Shown in pieces: positions 35,363 through 43,597 of a DNA stretch of 64,000 bases (its first letter is position 1; each line of letters starts with the position of its first letter). The stretch is from the NCBI RefSeq assembly GCF_003148825.1, contig NZ_QGGZ01000001.1, positions 1,054,001-1,118,000 on the forward strand, given 5' to 3'. The translations under genes were made by a program, and so were the position numbers. Origin of the DNA: Streptomyces sp. CG 926 (GTDB lineage: Bacteria; Actinomycetota; Actinomycetes; Streptomycetales; Streptomycetaceae). Below the pieces are notes generated by a model. The model saw only the letters and a program-made list of their open reading frames with translations. It had not been told where the DNA came from and did not search any database.

Positions 35363-35397
35363 GAAGCCGCGGCCCCCGGTCCGGGGGTCGCGGCTTC
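35363..35397 (+). terminator. Terminator of ptsH
   Basis: A 17-bp stem (35363-35379 with 35381-35397) containing one G-T wobble, which pairs GAAGCCGCG with CGCGGCTTC, starts 25 bp after the HPr stop. Folding needs a 3-nt loop, so the innermost pair opens. Confidence 0.85.
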
Positions 35398-35923
35398 GTC
35401 GTTGCGCGCAGCAGGCCGCGCCAGGGCGGGGACGGGTCTGCGGGAACCCCCTCCGGCCGGCGCCGTTCCCGCAAGGACCGCGGCCGGCGTCGCCGTTCGC
35501 GTGCGGGCCGGCGCCGCCCGGGCCGTGCGGGTTCCGCGCGACCCTCCCGCATGCTCTGCCGCTCGGCCCGACAGGGCCCGCCCGGCACGACCGTCCGCCC
35601 GGGCGACGCCGGAGACCGGCTTCCGCCCCGCGGATTCCCACCGGGGTGCGGCCCGGCGCGGGCCCCCGCCCTGCCGCCGCCACCGCGACGGGTGGCCGGG
35701 CGGGCTCGATCCGGCTTCGCCACCGAAGGTCGCCACCGGACGGGCGCCCTACGGGAAACGGACACCGGAGAAATTCCGCCGGGCGGGGAAGGGGCCTGCC
35801 CGGAGCCGACGCACACCGAATTCGGCCGCATCGGAATTCTGCACGTGAAATCGACCCCGATACGGATCGATCGGCCACCGCACAGCGAATTCGCGCGATC
35901 CCATCCTTTGTATACGGCTCCTG
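35398..35923. other. Intergenic region of about 525 bp, no gene seen
   Basis: This stretch lies between the ptsH terminator and the end of the GntR gene (-). Open frames cross it on both strands but show no protein-like features, and I see no RNA gene or notable repeat. The part from 35820 to 35930 is clearly less GC-rich than the rest. Confidence 0.5.
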
Positions 35924-36601
35924 TTAATGCCGGCCGCTCGACATGTTTACGGCAGGTTGCGAAGTGCTCACCGCCGGGCGGAGCCGCAGCCGGTGCGCCC
36001 CCGCCGCCCGGTCGGCGTGCATCGCGGTCAGCGCCCGGGCCCGTTCGGCGTCGCCGCGCGCCACCGCGTCCACGACCGCCCCGTGCTCGGCCCAGGACTC
36101 CACCGGCCGGGTCGGCGCCTCCACCACGTACATCCACGCGATCTTGTGCCGCATCTGCGTGAGCAGCGCGATCAGTCCGGGGCTGCCGGAGGCCTGGGCG
36201 AGCGTCTCGTGGAACCAGCCTCCCAGGGACCGCAGATCCTCTCCCTGGCCCCGCCTGGCCCGCTCCTGACCCAGCCTGACCAGTCCGCGCAGCACCTTGA
36301 GGTGCGCGTCGGTGCGCCGCCGGGCGGCGCGCGCGGCGGCCAGCGGCTCCAGGAGCATCCGCATCTCCAGCAGGTCCGCGGCCTCCTGCTCGGTCGGCTC
36401 GGCCACGCACGCCCCCGCGTGACGCCGCGTGGTGACGAACCCCTCCGACTCCAGGGTCCGCAGGGCCTCGCGCACCGGGACGCGCGAGACCCCGTACCGG
36501 CGGGCCAGCACCTCCTCGGTCAGCCGGCCGCCCGGCTCGAACACCCCGGAGACGATATCGTCGCGGATTGCCGTGCATACCGCGTGCGCAGGAATACGCA
36601 A
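35924..36601 (-). CDS. GntR/FadR-type transcriptional regulator
   Basis: A 225-residue regulator from TTG 36601, preferred because GGAGG (complement of 36609-36613) lies 7 bp upstream and the winged helix begins immediately after; the frame stays open to 36649. The N-terminal GntR winged helix (GGRLTEEVLARRYGVSRVPVREALRTLESEG, about residues 25-55, quoted in two overlapping parts: LTEEVLARRYGVSRVPVREA and REALRTLESEG) is followed by an all-helical FCD effector domain. FCD regulators usually sense small carboxylic acids, but nothing nearby identifies the ligand. A candidate self-operator lies at 36683-36704. Confidence 0.88.
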   Translation of the reverse strand: MRIPAHAVCTAIRDDIVSGVFEPGGRLTEEVLARRYGVSRVPVREALRTLESEGFVTTRRHAGACVAEPTEQEAADLLEMRMLLEPLAAARAARRRTDAHLKVLRGLVRLGQERARRGQGEDLRSLGGWFHETLAQASGSPGLIALLTQMRHKIAWMYVVEAPTRPVESWAEHGAVVDAVARGDAERARALTAMHADRAAGAHRLRLRPAVSTSQPAVNMSSGRH

Positions 36602-36682
36602 GACCGAACCTCCGCCTATTTCCGACCGCCGGCGCCATTGCACGCACATGCGCGTACTGCGACTCTATTGCAACACACGATA

Positions 36683-36704
36683 ATTTCCGAGAGCGGCCGG
36701 AAAT
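36683..36704. promoter_or_regulatory. Candidate GntR operator (inverted repeat)
   Basis: ATTTCCG (36683-36689) and CGGAAAT (36698-36704) form a perfect 7-bp inverted repeat with an 8-bp spacer, about 80 bp upstream of the GntR start in locally AT-richer DNA. The size and position suit autoregulation; there is no other evidence. Confidence 0.4.
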
Positions 36705-36733
36705 ACGAAACATTTGCACGAAGACGCAACACA

Positions 36734-36766
36734 CGAAGACCCCGACTCGGAGAGTCGGGGTCTTCG
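36734..36766 (-). terminator. Terminator of the M23 peptidase gene
   Basis: A perfect 15-bp stem, CGAAGACCCCGACTC (36734-36748) with 36752-36766 and loop GGA, begins 33 bp past the stop of the M23 gene. Confidence 0.87.
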
Positions 36767-36798
36767 GTGAAACCGTGCGAGGCGTGCCGCCGCGAGGG

Positions 36799-37602
36799 TC
36801 AGACGCTGACGCCGTGCGAGCGCAGGTACGAGAGCGGGTCGATGTCCGAGCCGTACTGCGAGCCCGTGCGGGCCTCGAAGTGCAGGTGCGGGCCGCTGGA
36901 GTTGCCGGTGGAGCCCGACAGACCGATCTGCTGGCCCGGGGTGACCTGGTCGCCGACGGAGACGTTCAGCGAGGACATGTGCCCGTACTGGGTGTAGGTG
37001 CCGTCGTTGTGCTTGATGACGACGTTGTTGCCGTACGCGCCACCCCAGCCGGCCTCGACGACGGTACCCAGGCCCACCGCGTGGACCGAGGTGCCGGAGG
37101 CGGCGTGGAAGTCGATGCCCGTGTGGCTGCCGGAGGACCACATGCCGCCGCCCGCGTGGTACTGCGTGCTGACGTACGAGCCGTCCACCGGGGCGACGAA
37201 GGTGTTGAGGCGCTTGCGCTCCTCCTCGCGGGCGGCGCGCTCGGCGGCCTCGCGCTCGGCCTTCGCCTTGGCCTCGGCCATGCGCTTGGCCTCGGCGGCC
37301 CGCTGCTTCGCGTCGGCCTCGGCCTGCGCCTTGGCGGCGTCCTGCTCGGCGACGCGGTGCTGGGACTCGGCCTGGTCGGCGATGTCACCCGCGAGGTCCT
37401 CGGCGACGACGACGGCACCGAGGCCGTTGTCCTGGCCGATGGTGCTGCTGTGGTTGTCCGCGGCGAAGGCCGGGGCGGCGAGGGAGCCGACGACACCCGT
37501 GGTGGCGATCGCGGCGATACCGGCGTAACCGGCGGTCTTCTTGCTCAGACGGCTGGAGCCACGGTGCTTACCGGTACCAGCGGGACGACTGCCAAACGCC
37601 AT
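36799..37602 (-). CDS. Secreted M23 (LytM-type) peptidoglycan endopeptidase
   Basis: The 267-residue protein has a signal peptide (basic start, hydrophobic GIAAIATTGVVGSLAAPAFA, likely cut before ADN at about residue 48) and an Ala/Glu/Lys-rich coiled coil (about 70-130). A C-terminal LytM domain follows, with the zinc residues of SHTGIDFH and the HxH of GPHLHFEA. Such enzymes cut peptide cross-links in the wall. A c-di-AMP riboswitch in the leader links it to the control of wall hydrolases seen for other Streptomyces peptidases. It is a single-gene transcript ending in a hairpin. Confidence 0.93.
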   Translation of the reverse strand: MAFGSRPAGTGKHRGSSRLSKKTAGYAGIAAIATTGVVGSLAAPAFAADNHSSTIGQDNGLGAVVVAEDLAGDIADQAESQHRVAEQDAAKAQAEADAKQRAAEAKRMAEAKAKAEREAAERAAREEERKRLNTFVAPVDGSYVSTQYHAGGGMWSSGSHTGIDFHAASGTSVHAVGLGTVVEAGWGGAYGNNVVIKHNDGTYTQYGHMSSLNVSVGDQVTPGQQIGLSGSTGNSSGPHLHFEARTGSQYGSDIDPLSYLRSHGVSV

Positions 37603-37627
37603 GAAGGGTTTGATCCTTTCCTTCCTT

Positions 37628-37765
37628 CTCGCCTACCGGGTTAGCTGACGGGTTCGGAGCAGGAAGGTCTCCTACGGGCCTCCTCTTGCGAGGGGGTCCG
37701 ATTCACCCCAGGGACTCATGTGGGTCCCCGGCTCCCCAGGCTCGCGCCTGACGGGGACTCGGCGA
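37628..37765 (-). promoter_or_regulatory. ydaO-type (c-di-AMP) riboswitch
   Basis: On the minus strand the leader of the M23 gene contains the conserved ydaO end signature (GTCAGCTAACCCGGTAGGCG, complement of about 37630-37649). Upstream of it lie the GGGGTGAATC element and a stem carrying GCCGAGTCCCCGTC. Order and spacing match the class that binds c-di-AMP and turns off wall-hydrolase genes in Streptomyces. Limits are approximate. Confidence 0.87.
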
Positions 37766-37913
37766 TCGCTGTCCGGTGCCGCGGGTGCGGCGGGCACAAC
37801 TGACGAACAGCACGGCCGACGCTAGGCGGATCATCAGTCAATCGCCAAACAGACGCGGCATTTTGTTGCGTACGCCACACCGCATACAAGCAACCTCACC
37901 ACTAAACGGACAA

Positions 37914-37948
37914 AAGGGGTTCTGGTGACCAAGTCACCAGAACCCCTT
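37914..37948 (-). terminator. Terminator of the M16 peptidase operon
   Basis: A perfect 16-bp stem, AAGGGGTTCTGGTGAC (37914-37929) with 37933-37948 and loop CAA, lies 44 bp past the stop of the second M16 gene. On the minus strand it is followed by TTTTG, so it is a standard intrinsic terminator. Confidence 0.93.
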
Positions 37949-37991
37949 GCCGAATTCTTCGGCCGGCCCTCAAGGGACCTTCGTCCGACCG

Positions 37992-39383
37992 TCAGTTGGA
38001 GACGACCGTGACCTCGCCGATCCCCAGGGCCCGCACGGGCTCCTCGATGACCGCCGCGTCGCCCACCAGGACGGTGACCAGTCGGTCCGCGGGGAAGGCC
38101 TGAACGACCGCCGTGGTGGCCTCCACGGTGCCCGTCGCGGCGAGCTGGGCGTACAACTGCGCCTGGTAGTCGTCCGGCAGCTCCTGCTCGACCTGGTCGG
38201 CGAGGGTGCCCGCGACCGAGGCGGCCGTCTCGAACTTCAACGGGGCCACGCCCACCAGGTTCTGCACGGCGACATCGCGTTCGGCGTCGGTCAGACCGCC
38301 TTCGGCGAGGGTGCGCAGCACCTTCCAGAGGTCCTCCAGCGCCGGGCCGGTGTTCGGGGTGTCCACCGAGCCGCTGATGGCGAGCATCGAGGCGCCCTTG
38401 CCGTCCGCGGTGGAGCGCAGCACCTGGCCGAAGGCGCGCACGCCGTAGGTGTACCCCTTCTCCTCGCGCAGCACCTTGTCCAGGCGCGAGGTGAGGGTGC
38501 CGCCCAGGCAGTACGTGCCCAGCACCTGGGCCGCCCACACCCGGTCGTGGCGGTCCGCCCCGATCCGGCCGATCAGCAGCTGCGTCTGGACCGCGCCGGG
38601 CCGGTCCACGATGACCACGCGGCCGGTGTCGTCGGCGGTCACCGGCGGCACCGGGCGGGCGGCGGCGGTGTTGCCCGTCCAGGTGCCCAGGGTGTCCGCG
38701 AGCACGGCGTCCAGGTCGATGCCGGTCAGGTCGCCGACGACCACCGCGGTGGCGGTGGCGGGGCGTACGTGGGCCTCGTAGAAGGCGCGTACGGCGCCGG
38801 AGTCGATCCGGGCGACGGTCTCCTCGGAGCCCTGGCGCGGCCGGGACATCCGCAGGGTGGCCGGGAAGAGCTCCTTGGAGAGCTGCTTGGCGGCGCGGCG
38901 CTGCGGGTTGGCGAGCTCGTGCGGGATCTCGTCGAGCCGGTTGCGCACCAGCCGGTCGACCTCGGCGTCGGCGAAGGCCGGGGCGCGCAGCGCCTCGGCG
39001 AGCAGGCCGAGCGCCTTGGGCAGCCGGGAGGCCGGGACCTCCAGCGAGACCCGCAGGCCCGGGTGGTCGGCGTGCGCGTCCAGGGTGGCGCCGCAGCGCT
39101 CCAGCTCGGCCGCGAACTCCTCGGCGGAGTGCTTGTCGGTGCCCTCGGAGAACGCCCGCGCCATGATGGTCGCCACGCCGTCCAGGCCCTCGGGCTCGGC
39201 GTCCAGCGGGGCGGCGAGGTTGACCTCGACCGCGACGACCTGCTGGCCCGGCCGGTGGCAGCGCAGCAGGGTCAGCCCGTTGGACAGCTGCCCGCGCTCG
39301 GGGGCCGGGAAGGCCCACGGCTGCGGCTCGCCGGCCTGCGGCCGCGGATGGAAGGTCATCGTGACGGCTGCCGTGTCGCTCAC
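37992..39383 (-). CDS. M16 family peptidase-like protein lacking the zinc motif
   Basis: From GTG 39383 the protein has 463 residues. It has the two-domain M16 fold (VRRAFYEAHVRP-like C-half pattern; EEKGYTYGVRAFG) but no HxxEH. The equivalent position reads MARAFSEGT, so it should be the non-catalytic partner, like the alpha subunit of mitochondrial processing peptidase. The start overlaps the stop of the active M16 gene (GTGA), indicating coupled synthesis of a heterodimer. Confidence 0.88.
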   Translation of the reverse strand: MSDTAAVTMTFHPRPQAGEPQPWAFPAPERGQLSNGLTLLRCHRPGQQVVAVEVNLAAPLDAEPEGLDGVATIMARAFSEGTDKHSAEEFAAELERCGATLDAHADHPGLRVSLEVPASRLPKALGLLAEALRAPAFADAEVDRLVRNRLDEIPHELANPQRRAAKQLSKELFPATLRMSRPRQGSEETVARIDSGAVRAFYEAHVRPATATAVVVGDLTGIDLDAVLADTLGTWTGNTAAARPVPPVTADDTGRVVIVDRPGAVQTQLLIGRIGADRHDRVWAAQVLGTYCLGGTLTSRLDKVLREEKGYTYGVRAFGQVLRSTADGKGASMLAISGSVDTPNTGPALEDLWKVLRTLAEGGLTDAERDVAVQNLVGVAPLKFETAASVAGTLADQVEQELPDDYQAQLYAQLAATGTVEATTAVVQAFPADRLVTVLVGDAAVIEEPVRALGIGEVTVVSN

Positions 39384-40747
39384 TGCTCCGCCCCCTCGTT
39401 CTCGTCGGAGCCCTCGGACTCGTCGTGCTGGTCGGACTCGTCGGCCGCGAGCGGCTCGTAGACGAGCACCGCGCGGTTGTCCGGGCGCAGGCGGGCCGCG
39501 GCCACGGCCTGCACCTCCTCGGCGGTGATGTCCAGGACGCGCTGGACGGCGGTCAGCGCCAGCTGCGGGTCGCCGAACAGCACCGCGAAGCGGCACAGTT
39601 CGTCGGCGCGGCCGGCGACCGTGCTCAGCCGGTCCAGCCACTCGCGCTCCAGCTGCGCCTGGGCGCGCTCCATCTCCTCGGCCGTCGGACCCTCGGCGGC
39701 GAACCGCGCGAGCTCCTCGTCCACGGCCGCCTCGATGGCGGGGATCTCGACCCCGCTGGAGGTCTTGACGTCCAGCCAGCCCAGGGAGGGCGCCCCGGCC
39801 AGGCGCAGCATGCCGAAGCCGGCCGCGACGGCGCTCTGGTCGCGGCGTACCAGCCTGTTGTGCAGCAGCGAGGACTCGCCGCCGCCCAGGATGGTCAGCG
39901 CCACGTCGGCGGCGTCGCACTCACGGGTGCCGTCGTGCGGCAGCCGGTAGGCGGCCATCAGCGCACGCGCCGGGACCTCCTCGACGATCTCCTCGCGCAG
40001 CTGCTCCCCGATGACGTCGGGCAGCGAGCCGTCGCGGGGCGGCTGCTTGCCGTCGTGCGCGGGGATGGTGCCGAAGTACTTCTCGACCCAGGCGAGCGTC
40101 TGCTCGGGGTCGATGTCCCCGACGACGGAGAGCACCGCGTTGTTGGGCGCGTAGTACGTGCGGAAGAAGGTGCGCGCGTCCTCCAGGGAGGCGGCGTCCA
40201 GGTCGGCCATGGAGCCGATCGGGGTGTGGTGGTACGGGTGACCCTCGGGGTAGGCCAGGGCGGTGAGCCGCTCGAAGGCCGTGCCGTACGGGACGTTGTC
40301 GTACCGCTGGCGGCGCTCGTTCTTGACGACGTCGCGCTGGTTCTCCATGGACTCGTCGTCCAGGGCGGCCAGCAGGGACCCCATCCGGTCCGCTTCCAGC
40401 CAGAGCGCGAGCTCCAGCTGGTGGGTCGGCATCGTCTCGAAGTAGTTGGTGCGCTCGAAGCTGGTGGTGCCGTTGAGGGAACCGCCGGCGCCCTGGACCA
40501 GTTCGAAGTGCCCGTTGCCGGGTACGCTCGCCGACCCCTGGAACATCAGGTGCTCGAAGAGGTGAGCCAGGCCGGTGCGTCCCTTGACTTCGTGGCGCGA
40601 GCCGACGTCGTACCAGAGGCAGACCGCGGCGACCGGGGTCAGGTGGTCCTCGGAGAGCACCACGCGCAAGCCGTTGGCCAGCCGGTGCTCGGTCGCTGTC
40701 AGGCCGCCGGAGCCGGCCTGGGCTGTGGCCGTGTGACCCATGGGCAT
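39380..40747 (-). CDS. M16 family zinc metallopeptidase (active subunit)
   Basis: A 455-residue protein with the inverted zinc motif HLFEH (about residue 62), the downstream Glu in the ENQRDVVKNERRQRYD region (about 135), and the C-terminal half of the family. The acidic tail (DESDQHDESEGSDENEGAEQ) is unusual and may be flexible. No signal peptide is seen. It is the first gene of the M16 pair and divergent from parC. Confidence 0.92.
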   Translation of the reverse strand: MPMGHTATAQAGSGGLTATEHRLANGLRVVLSEDHLTPVAAVCLWYDVGSRHEVKGRTGLAHLFEHLMFQGSASVPGNGHFELVQGAGGSLNGTTSFERTNYFETMPTHQLELALWLEADRMGSLLAALDDESMENQRDVVKNERRQRYDNVPYGTAFERLTALAYPEGHPYHHTPIGSMADLDAASLEDARTFFRTYYAPNNAVLSVVGDIDPEQTLAWVEKYFGTIPAHDGKQPPRDGSLPDVIGEQLREEIVEEVPARALMAAYRLPHDGTRECDAADVALTILGGGESSLLHNRLVRRDQSAVAAGFGMLRLAGAPSLGWLDVKTSSGVEIPAIEAAVDEELARFAAEGPTAEEMERAQAQLEREWLDRLSTVAGRADELCRFAVLFGDPQLALTAVQRVLDITAEEVQAVAAARLRPDNRAVLVYEPLAADESDQHDESEGSDENEGAEQ

Positions 40748-41041
40748 GTGGTCCCTTCGATCGCGATGCAGAGATTTCTTATCGACCTGCCACTGTATGC
40801 AAGCGCGCCGACCGCCGGATAAGTTCCCGGGTCACTCCCCCGCACTCCGTCCGGGGGACCCCCGGGGTCGGAGTCGGCGTTGTCGGTGCGTCGGGCCACA
40901 ATGGTCCGCGTCGTACCCTCGCCGGACACCACAAGAGTGCCGGACCCAGCCAGGGCCCGGTGAGACCAGCCGGACCCGACCGACCAGACACCCCACCCGC
41001 CAGCCAGCACACCCCATTTTGGTTTAAGGAGCCGCGCAGCG
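40748..41041. other. Divergent promoter region, M16 operon and parC
   Basis: The 294 bp should hold promoters for both directions. AAGGAG at 41027-41032 is the parC ribosome site. A small C/G palindrome (CCGGGGGACCCCCGG-like) lies near 40852-40866. I could not pick -10/-35 pairs with confidence and see no gene. Confidence 0.5.
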
Positions 41042-43498
41042 ATGGCCCGCCGCAGCACGAAGACCCCGCCGCCGGAGGATTTCGAGGAGAAGATCCTCGA
41101 CATCGACGTCGTCGACGAAATGCAGGGCTCCTTCCTCGAGTACGCGTACTCGGTGATCTACTCCCGCGCCCTGCCCGACGCCCGGGACGGCCTGAAGCCG
41201 GTGCACCGGCGCATCGTGTACCAGATGAACGAGATGGGCCTGCGGCCCGACCGCGGCTACGTGAAGTGCGCCCGTGTCGTGGGCGAGGTCATGGGCAAGC
41301 TCCATCCGCACGGTGACGCGTCGATCTACGACGCCCTCGTGCGCATGGCCCAGCCCTTCTCCATGCGGGTGCCGCTGGTCGACGGCCACGGCAACTTCGG
41401 CTCGCTCGGCAACGACGACCCGCCGGCCGCGATGCGTTACACCGAGTGCAAGATGGCCGACGCCACGTCGCTGATGACGGAGTCGATCGACGAGGACACC
41501 GTCGACTTCACCGCCAACTACGACGGCCAGGAGCGCGAACCGGTCGCCCTGCCCGCCGCGTACCCGAACCTGCTGGTCAACGGCGCGTCCGGCATTGCCG
41601 TCGGCATGGCCACCAACATGCCCCCGCACAACCTCGGCGAGGTCATCGCGGCCGCCCGCCACCTGATCCGGTACCCGCAGGCGGACCTGGAGGCGCTGAT
41701 GCGCTTCGTGCCGGGCCCCGACCTGCCCACCGGCGGCCGGATCGTCGGGCTCTCGGGCATCAAGGACGCCTACGAGAACGGCCGCGGCACCTTCAAGATC
41801 CGCGCGACGGTGGCCGTGGAGGACGTGACGGCGCGCCGCAAGGGCCTGGTCGTCACCGAACTGCCCTTCACGGTCGGCCCCGAAAAGGTCATCGCGAAGA
41901 TCAAGGACCTGGTCGGCTCGAAGAAGCTCCAGGGCATCGCCGACGTCAAGGACCTCACCGACCGCTCGCACGGCCTGCGCCTGGTCATCGAGATCAAGAA
42001 CGGCTTCCACCCCGAGGCCGTGCTGGAGCAGCTCTACAAGCTGACGCCGATGGAGGAGTCCTTCGGCATCAACAACGTGGCGCTGGTGGACGGGCAGCCC
42101 CTGACGCTGGGCCTCAAGGAGCTGCTGGAGGTCTATCTCGACCACCGCTTCGAGGTCGTCCGGCGGCGCAGCGAGTTCCGCCGCACCAAGCGCCGCGACC
42201 GGCTGCACCTGGTCGAGGGCCTGCTGGTGGCGCTCCTCGACATCGACGAGGTCATCCGGCTCATCCGGGACAGCGACAACTCGGCACAGGCCAAGTCCCG
42301 GCTGATGGAGCGGTTCTCGCTGAGCGAGATCCAGACCCAGTACATCCTGGACACCCCGCTGCGCCGGCTCACCCGCTTCGACCGGATCGAGCTGGAGTCC
42401 GAGCGCGACCGGCTGACCGGCGAGATCGACGAGCTGACCGGGATCCTGGAGTCGGACAACGAGCTGCGCAAGCTGGTCTCCGCGGAACTGGCGGCCGTCG
42501 CGAAGAAGTTCGGCACCGAGCGCCGTACGGTGCTGCTGGAGTCAGCGGGCATCGCGGTGGCGGCCGTTCCGCTGGAGGTCGCGGACGACCCGTGCCGGGT
42601 GCTGCTGTCCTCGACGGGCCTGCTGGCCCGTACGGCGAACGGCGAAGCGCTGCCGGAGGAGGAGGGCGGCGCCCGCGCCAAGCACGACCTGATCGTCTCG
42701 CAGGTCGCGGCGACGGCCCGGGCCGATGTCGGCGCGGTCACCTCGTACGGGCGGCTGCTGAGGCTGTCGGTGATCGACCTGCCGCAGCTGCCGGACACGC
42801 ACGCCGCGCCGAACCTGGCGGGCGGCGCCCCGGTCTCGGAGTTCCTCTCCGGGCTGGAGGCGGACGAGAAGGTGGTCTGCCTGACCTCGCTGGACGAGTC
42901 CTCGCAGGGCCTCGCGCTGGGCACCGAGCAGGGCGTGGTCAAGCGCGTCGTGCCGGACTACCCGGCGAACAAGGACGAGCTGGAGGTCATCACCCTCAAG
43001 GAGGGCGACCGGATCGTCGGCGCGGTCGAGCTGCGCACGGGTGAGGAGGACCTGGTCTTCATCACCGACGACGCCCAGCTGCTGCGCTACCCGGCGGGCC
43101 AGGTCCGCCCGCAGGGCCGCCCGGCGGGCGGTATGGCGGGCATCAAGCTCGCCGACAACGCCAAGGTGATCCACTTCTCGGCCGTGGACCCGGCGCGGGA
43201 CGCCGTGGTCTTCACGGTGGCGGGCTCGCACGGCACCCTGGACGACTCGGTGACCTCCGGGAAGCTGACCCCCTTCGACCAGTACCCGCGCAAGGGCCGG
43301 GCCACGGGTGGCGTGCGCTGCCAGCGGTTCCTGAAGGGCGAGGACGTACTGGTCCTGGCCTGGGCGGGTGGTTCCCCCGTCCGCGCGGCGGCGGCGAACG
43401 GTACGCCGGCCCAACTGCCGGCCGTGGACCCGCGCCGGGACGGCTCCGGGGCCGCGCTGCCGTCGACGGTGGCGGCGCTGGCGGGGGCCGCGCTGTAG
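41042..43498 (+). CDS. parC: DNA topoisomerase IV subunit A
   Basis: An 818-residue type IIA topoisomerase A subunit that decatenates chromosomes with ParE. The catalytic Tyr133 is in AAMRYTECK, and the quinolone region ([12 protein letters not shown]) keeps the usual Ser and Asp-side residues. The tower and coiled-coil region is followed by a short beta-pinwheel (about 510-800) whose box, [13 protein letters not shown], is ParC-like rather than a full GyrA box. The gene lies about 18 kb from parE rather than next to a gyrB, supporting ParC over GyrA. A good AAGGAG site precedes ATG 41042. Confidence 0.93.
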   Translation: MARRSTKTPPPEDFEEKILDIDVVDEMQGSFLEYAYSVIYSRALPDARDGLKPVHRRIVYQMNEMGLRPDRGYVKCARVVGEVMGKLHPHGDASIYDALVRMAQPFSMRVPLVDGHGNFGSLGNDDPPAAMRYTECKMADATSLMTESIDEDTVDFTANYDGQEREPVALPAAYPNLLVNGASGIAVGMATNMPPHNLGEVIAAARHLIRYPQADLEALMRFVPGPDLPTGGRIVGLSGIKDAYENGRGTFKIRATVAVEDVTARRKGLVVTELPFTVGPEKVIAKIKDLVGSKKLQGIADVKDLTDRSHGLRLVIEIKNGFHPEAVLEQLYKLTPMEESFGINNVALVDGQPLTLGLKELLEVYLDHRFEVVRRRSEFRRTKRRDRLHLVEGLLVALLDIDEVIRLIRDSDNSAQAKSRLMERFSLSEIQTQYILDTPLRRLTRFDRIELESERDRLTGEIDELTGILESDNELRKLVSAELAAVAKKFGTERRTVLLESAGIAVAAVPLEVADDPCRVLLSSTGLLARTANGEALPEEEGGARAKHDLIVSQVAATARADVGAVTSYGRLLRLSVIDLPQLPDTHAAPNLAGGAPVSEFLSGLEADEKVVCLTSLDESSQGLALGTEQGVVKRVVPDYPANKDELEVITLKEGDRIVGAVELRTGEEDLVFITDDAQLLRYPAGQVRPQGRPAGGMAGIKLADNAKVIHFSAVDPARDAVVFTVAGSHGTLDDSVTSGKLTPFDQYPRKGRATGGVRCQRFLKGEDVLVLAWAGGSPVRAAAANGTPAQLPAVDPRRDGSGAALPSTVAALAGAAL

Positions 43499-43597
43499 GG
43501 CGCGGGAGGGCGTTCGGGTGGTACGACCGGGGGGACGTACCACCCGAATGCCGACTAGTGTTTTCCCCGTGGACGCGGTGGGGGGAGAACGCAGCTG

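Noticed and set aside
35398..35923. Possible gene in the ptsH-GntR gap
   Set aside because: Frames on both strands are Arg/Pro/Gly-rich and lack ribosome sites or any recognisable motif.
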